Shown here in pieces: positions 62,254-64,000 of a stretch of 64,000 nucleotides of DNA. A program made the translations under genes and the position numbers. Location of the stretch: contig NZ_WMDZ01000001.1 in NCBI RefSeq assembly GCF_021735935.1, positions 2,294,001 through 2,358,000 of the forward strand. Reading direction: 5' to 3'. The stretch comes from Sulfitobacter sp. M39. Lineage in GTDB: Bacteria > Pseudomonadota > Alphaproteobacteria > Rhodobacterales > Rhodobacteraceae. Under the pieces are notes generated by a model. It was not told the origin of the DNA. It saw only the letters and a list, made by a program, of their open reading frames with translations, and did no database searches. How positions within the stretch are numbered: position 1 is the stretch's first letter; every line of letters starts with the position of its first letter.

Positions 62254-63462
62254 TCATGGTGTGATAGGTGTTTGCGCCATTTCAAGGTGAAGCGCGTCCC
62301 CCTCGTATGGCAGTTTTGCGATTGCGGCGTCGTCAAGCTCTAGCCCCAAGCCGGGTGTGGTAGGAGGAATGACATAGCCGTCTTCCCATGTGATCCCGCC
62401 TTTGACGGCAGACATATAGGGCCCGTCAAACGTGCCGATGCTTTCGAGGATCAGGAAATTCGGGGTACAGGTGGCGATGTGAATGTTCGCAGCGGCAACA
62501 ATCGGCCCGCAATAAAGATGCGGCGCGATCTGGGCCGACCGTGTTTCCGCCATCGATGCGATTTTTTTGGCTTCCAGCAGCCCGCCGACGCGCCCCAGAT
62601 TGATTTGCAGGATCGACGCCGCGCTGACCTCAAGCATGCGGGCGAATTCGTGCTTGGTGCACAGACGCTCGCCGGCGGCGACGGGGATGGATGTAAAGGC
62701 CGCCACTTGCGCCATATCGGACGGGTTTTCGGGCGGGATCGGCTCCTCGAACCAAAGCGGATCATAAGGTTCAAGCGCGCGCGCCATGCGTTTTGCCCCC
62801 GAAACGGTGAATTGGCCGTGGGTGCCAAACAACAGGTCAGCACGTGTCCCTACGGCTGCACGAATCTCCCGGCAGAACGCGGCACTTAGTGCGATGTCAT
62901 CCAGCCCGGGCTGGCGACCATCATAGATCGAAAACGGCCCTGCAGGATCGAATTTCAGCGCGGTAAACCCTTGGTCCACCATGCCAAGCGCCACTTCGGC
63001 AGCAATGGCGGGATCATTATAGGCATTGGGCGTGTCTGGGTCGGGATAGACATCACCGCTTGCGGGATAAATGTAGGAATAGCTGCGCAGACGGTCATGC
63101 ACGCGCCCGCCAAGCAGTTCGTAAACCGGTTTATCAGCGGCCTTTCCGACGATATCCCAGCAGGCCATTTCCAAGCCACTGAACACGCCCATCACGCTGA
63201 CGTCTGGCCGCTGGGTGAAGCCCGCGCCGTAGGATTTGCGGAACAAGGCCTCGATGTGGTGAGGGTCTGCCCCGTCAAAGTGGCGGGCGAACATATCGCG
63301 GGCCATGGCGCAGCAAATCTCAGGGCCGAAGGTAGCATTGTAAATTTCGCCAACGCCGGTGATCCCGCAGGCCGTCGTCACGCGGACAAAGATGAAATAC
63401 CGACCACCATGTCGCGGGGGTGGGTTGCCCACCACAAAAGTCTCTAGCGTTGCAAGTTTCAC
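62254..63462 (-). CDS. Enolase-superfamily (mandelate racemase/muconate lactonizing) enzyme with altered metal site
   Basis: 402 residues. N-terminal capping domain then the modified TIM barrel. Second and third metal positions are clear: FEEPIP (Glu239/240) and AGERLC (Glu265); the general base His315 is in IAPHLYCGP. The strand that normally gives the first metal Asp (DxHGR in galactonate dehydratase) here reads FGTHGQF, with Gly213 in place of Asp but His215 kept. Nearest in style to sugar-acid dehydratases. Overlaps the GMC gene by 4 bp. Confidence 0.88.
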   Translation of the reverse strand: MKLATLETFVVGNPPPRHGGRYFIFVRVTTACGITGVGEIYNATFGPEICCAMARDMFARHFDGADPHHIEALFRKSYGAGFTQRPDVSVMGVFSGLEMACWDIVGKAADKPVYELLGGRVHDRLRSYSYIYPASGDVYPDPDTPNAYNDPAIAAEVALGMVDQGFTALKFDPAGPFSIYDGRQPGLDDIALSAAFCREIRAAVGTRADLLFGTHGQFTVSGAKRMARALEPYDPLWFEEPIPPENPSDMAQVAAFTSIPVAAGERLCTKHEFARMLEVSAASILQINLGRVGGLLEAKKIASMAETRSAQIAPHLYCGPIVAAANIHIATCTPNFLILESIGTFDGPYMSAVKGGITWEDGYVIPPTTPGLGLELDDAAIAKLPYEGDALHLEMAQTPITP

Positions 63463-64000
63463 GAAGCATCCTCCAAGATCAGATCGGCAGCACGCATGGC
63501 CAACATCAGTGTCGGTGCGTTTGTATTGCCAGAGGTAATATTAGGAAAAGCAGAAGCATCCACCACACGCACGCCGGCCACCCCATAGACCCGCAAACGT
63601 TCATCCAAAACAGCCGTCCTATCATCCGCGCCCATCCGGCAGGTGCAAGATGCATGATACACGGTCGACGCACGCTGCTTGAAATCACCCAGCAAGCCGT
63701 CGTCATCCAGCGCCATCAAGTCCGGTGCTTTGGCTTTGGTTATCACGGCTTTCAAGCTGTCTGCCGCTGCGAACTGTTGAAGCACCCTGCCCGCCTGAAC
63801 CGCCGCGCGCTTGTCTTCGTCGGTAGACAGCGAATTGGGTTGGATGCTGGGTGCCACCTGCGGATCGCTAGACGCGATCGCGACGTGCCCCCTGCTGGTC
63901 GGTCGACAGGGCTGTGCCGAGATCTGAAATCCTGGCGTGCGATCCAGCACCGTCTTGCCCGACGGCGTCATCGCATAAGACGCAGGATTGAAATAGACCT
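63459..64000 (-). CDS. GMC oxidoreductase (choline dehydrogenase-like), C-terminal part
   Basis: The frame runs off the right edge; about 180 residues are visible. The FAD-enzyme C-terminal hallmark is intact: VYHASCTCRMG (active-site His) and PNITSGNTNAPTLMLAMRAADLI (second active-site Asn). Its upstream end reads VYFNPASYAM, also typical. First gene of the unit that includes the enolase-superfamily protein and ALDH. Oxidises an alcohol to an aldehyde; the substrate is not choline by necessity. Confidence 0.92.
   Translation of the reverse strand, partial: VYFNPASYAMTPSGKTVLDRTPGFQISAQPCRPTSRGHVAIASSDPQVAPSIQPNSLSTDEDKRAAVQAGRVLQQFAAADSLKAVITKAKAPDLMALDDDGLLGDFKQRASTVYHASCTCRMGADDRTAVLDERLRVYGVAGVRVVDASAFPNITSGNTNAPTLMLAMRAADLILEDAS

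Overview
The window is about 64 kb of G+C-rich bacterial chromosome. Gene content and order point to a marine alphaproteobacterium of the Rhodobacterales (Roseobacter group, possibly Sulfitobacter-like; this is an inference from protein style, not a database match). Supporting signs are the yceD/DUF177-rpmF-plsX-fabH-ihfA-merR run next to bamE, the argS-SPOR-nagZ-scpA-scpB run, a fused indolepyruvate ferredoxin oxidoreductase with a divergent Lrp regulator, citramalate synthase, an OlsB-like acyltransferase and a duplicated-domain dCTP deaminase.

Layout. 1-12 kb holds the end of an MFS exporter, a DEAD-box helicase, two membrane proteins, enolase, a Gly/Ala/Val-repeat secreted protein, anmK, tyrS, an ABC-F ATPase, olsB and bamE. 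12-18 kb is a lipid/ribosome housekeeping block, tRNA-Pro(GGG) and dCTP deaminase. 18-24.8 kb is a minus-strand block: scpB, scpA, nagZ, a SPOR protein, argS and dgt. 24.8-32.7 kb contains an ErpA-type Fe-S protein, an unusual gene pair encoding a short three-repeat Gly/Thr/Cys peptide and a helical partner, xth, an HNH nuclease, an esterase-glycosylase-cobK operon, an MFS carrier and a non-catalytic phytoene-synthase-fold protein. 32.7-44.7 kb has cimA, cysS with an AT-richer 3' end, an aminotransferase, an outer membrane protein, cardiolipin synthase plus an EEP hydrolase, and the oxidoreductase/Lrp pair.

44.9-50.7 kb is a plus-strand copper-handling cluster: a His/Cys-rich secreted protein, a small lipoprotein, a TolC-like lipoprotein, a Tat-type multicopper oxidase, a cupredoxin-CusF fusion and a second multicopper oxidase. 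50.9-59.4 kb is a minus-strand ferric-siderophore uptake locus: AraC regulator, TonB receptor, FhuD-, FhuB- and FhuC-like proteins, and an exporter-fold ABC protein. No siderophore synthesis genes are seen. 59.7-64 kb is a catabolic group (beta-hydroxyacid dehydrogenase; GMC oxidase, enolase-superfamily enzyme and aldehyde dehydrogenase) of unknown substrate.

The most novel item is the pair at 25240-26618, a candidate precursor peptide or metal-binding peptide with its partner. Also notable are a composite intergenic repeat (conserved 23-mer followed by a hairpin) present twice, a near-perfect palindrome in front of the Lrp gene, and an enolase-superfamily protein that seems to lack its usual first metal-binding Asp. 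No CRISPR array, rRNA, prophage or intact insertion sequence was seen.
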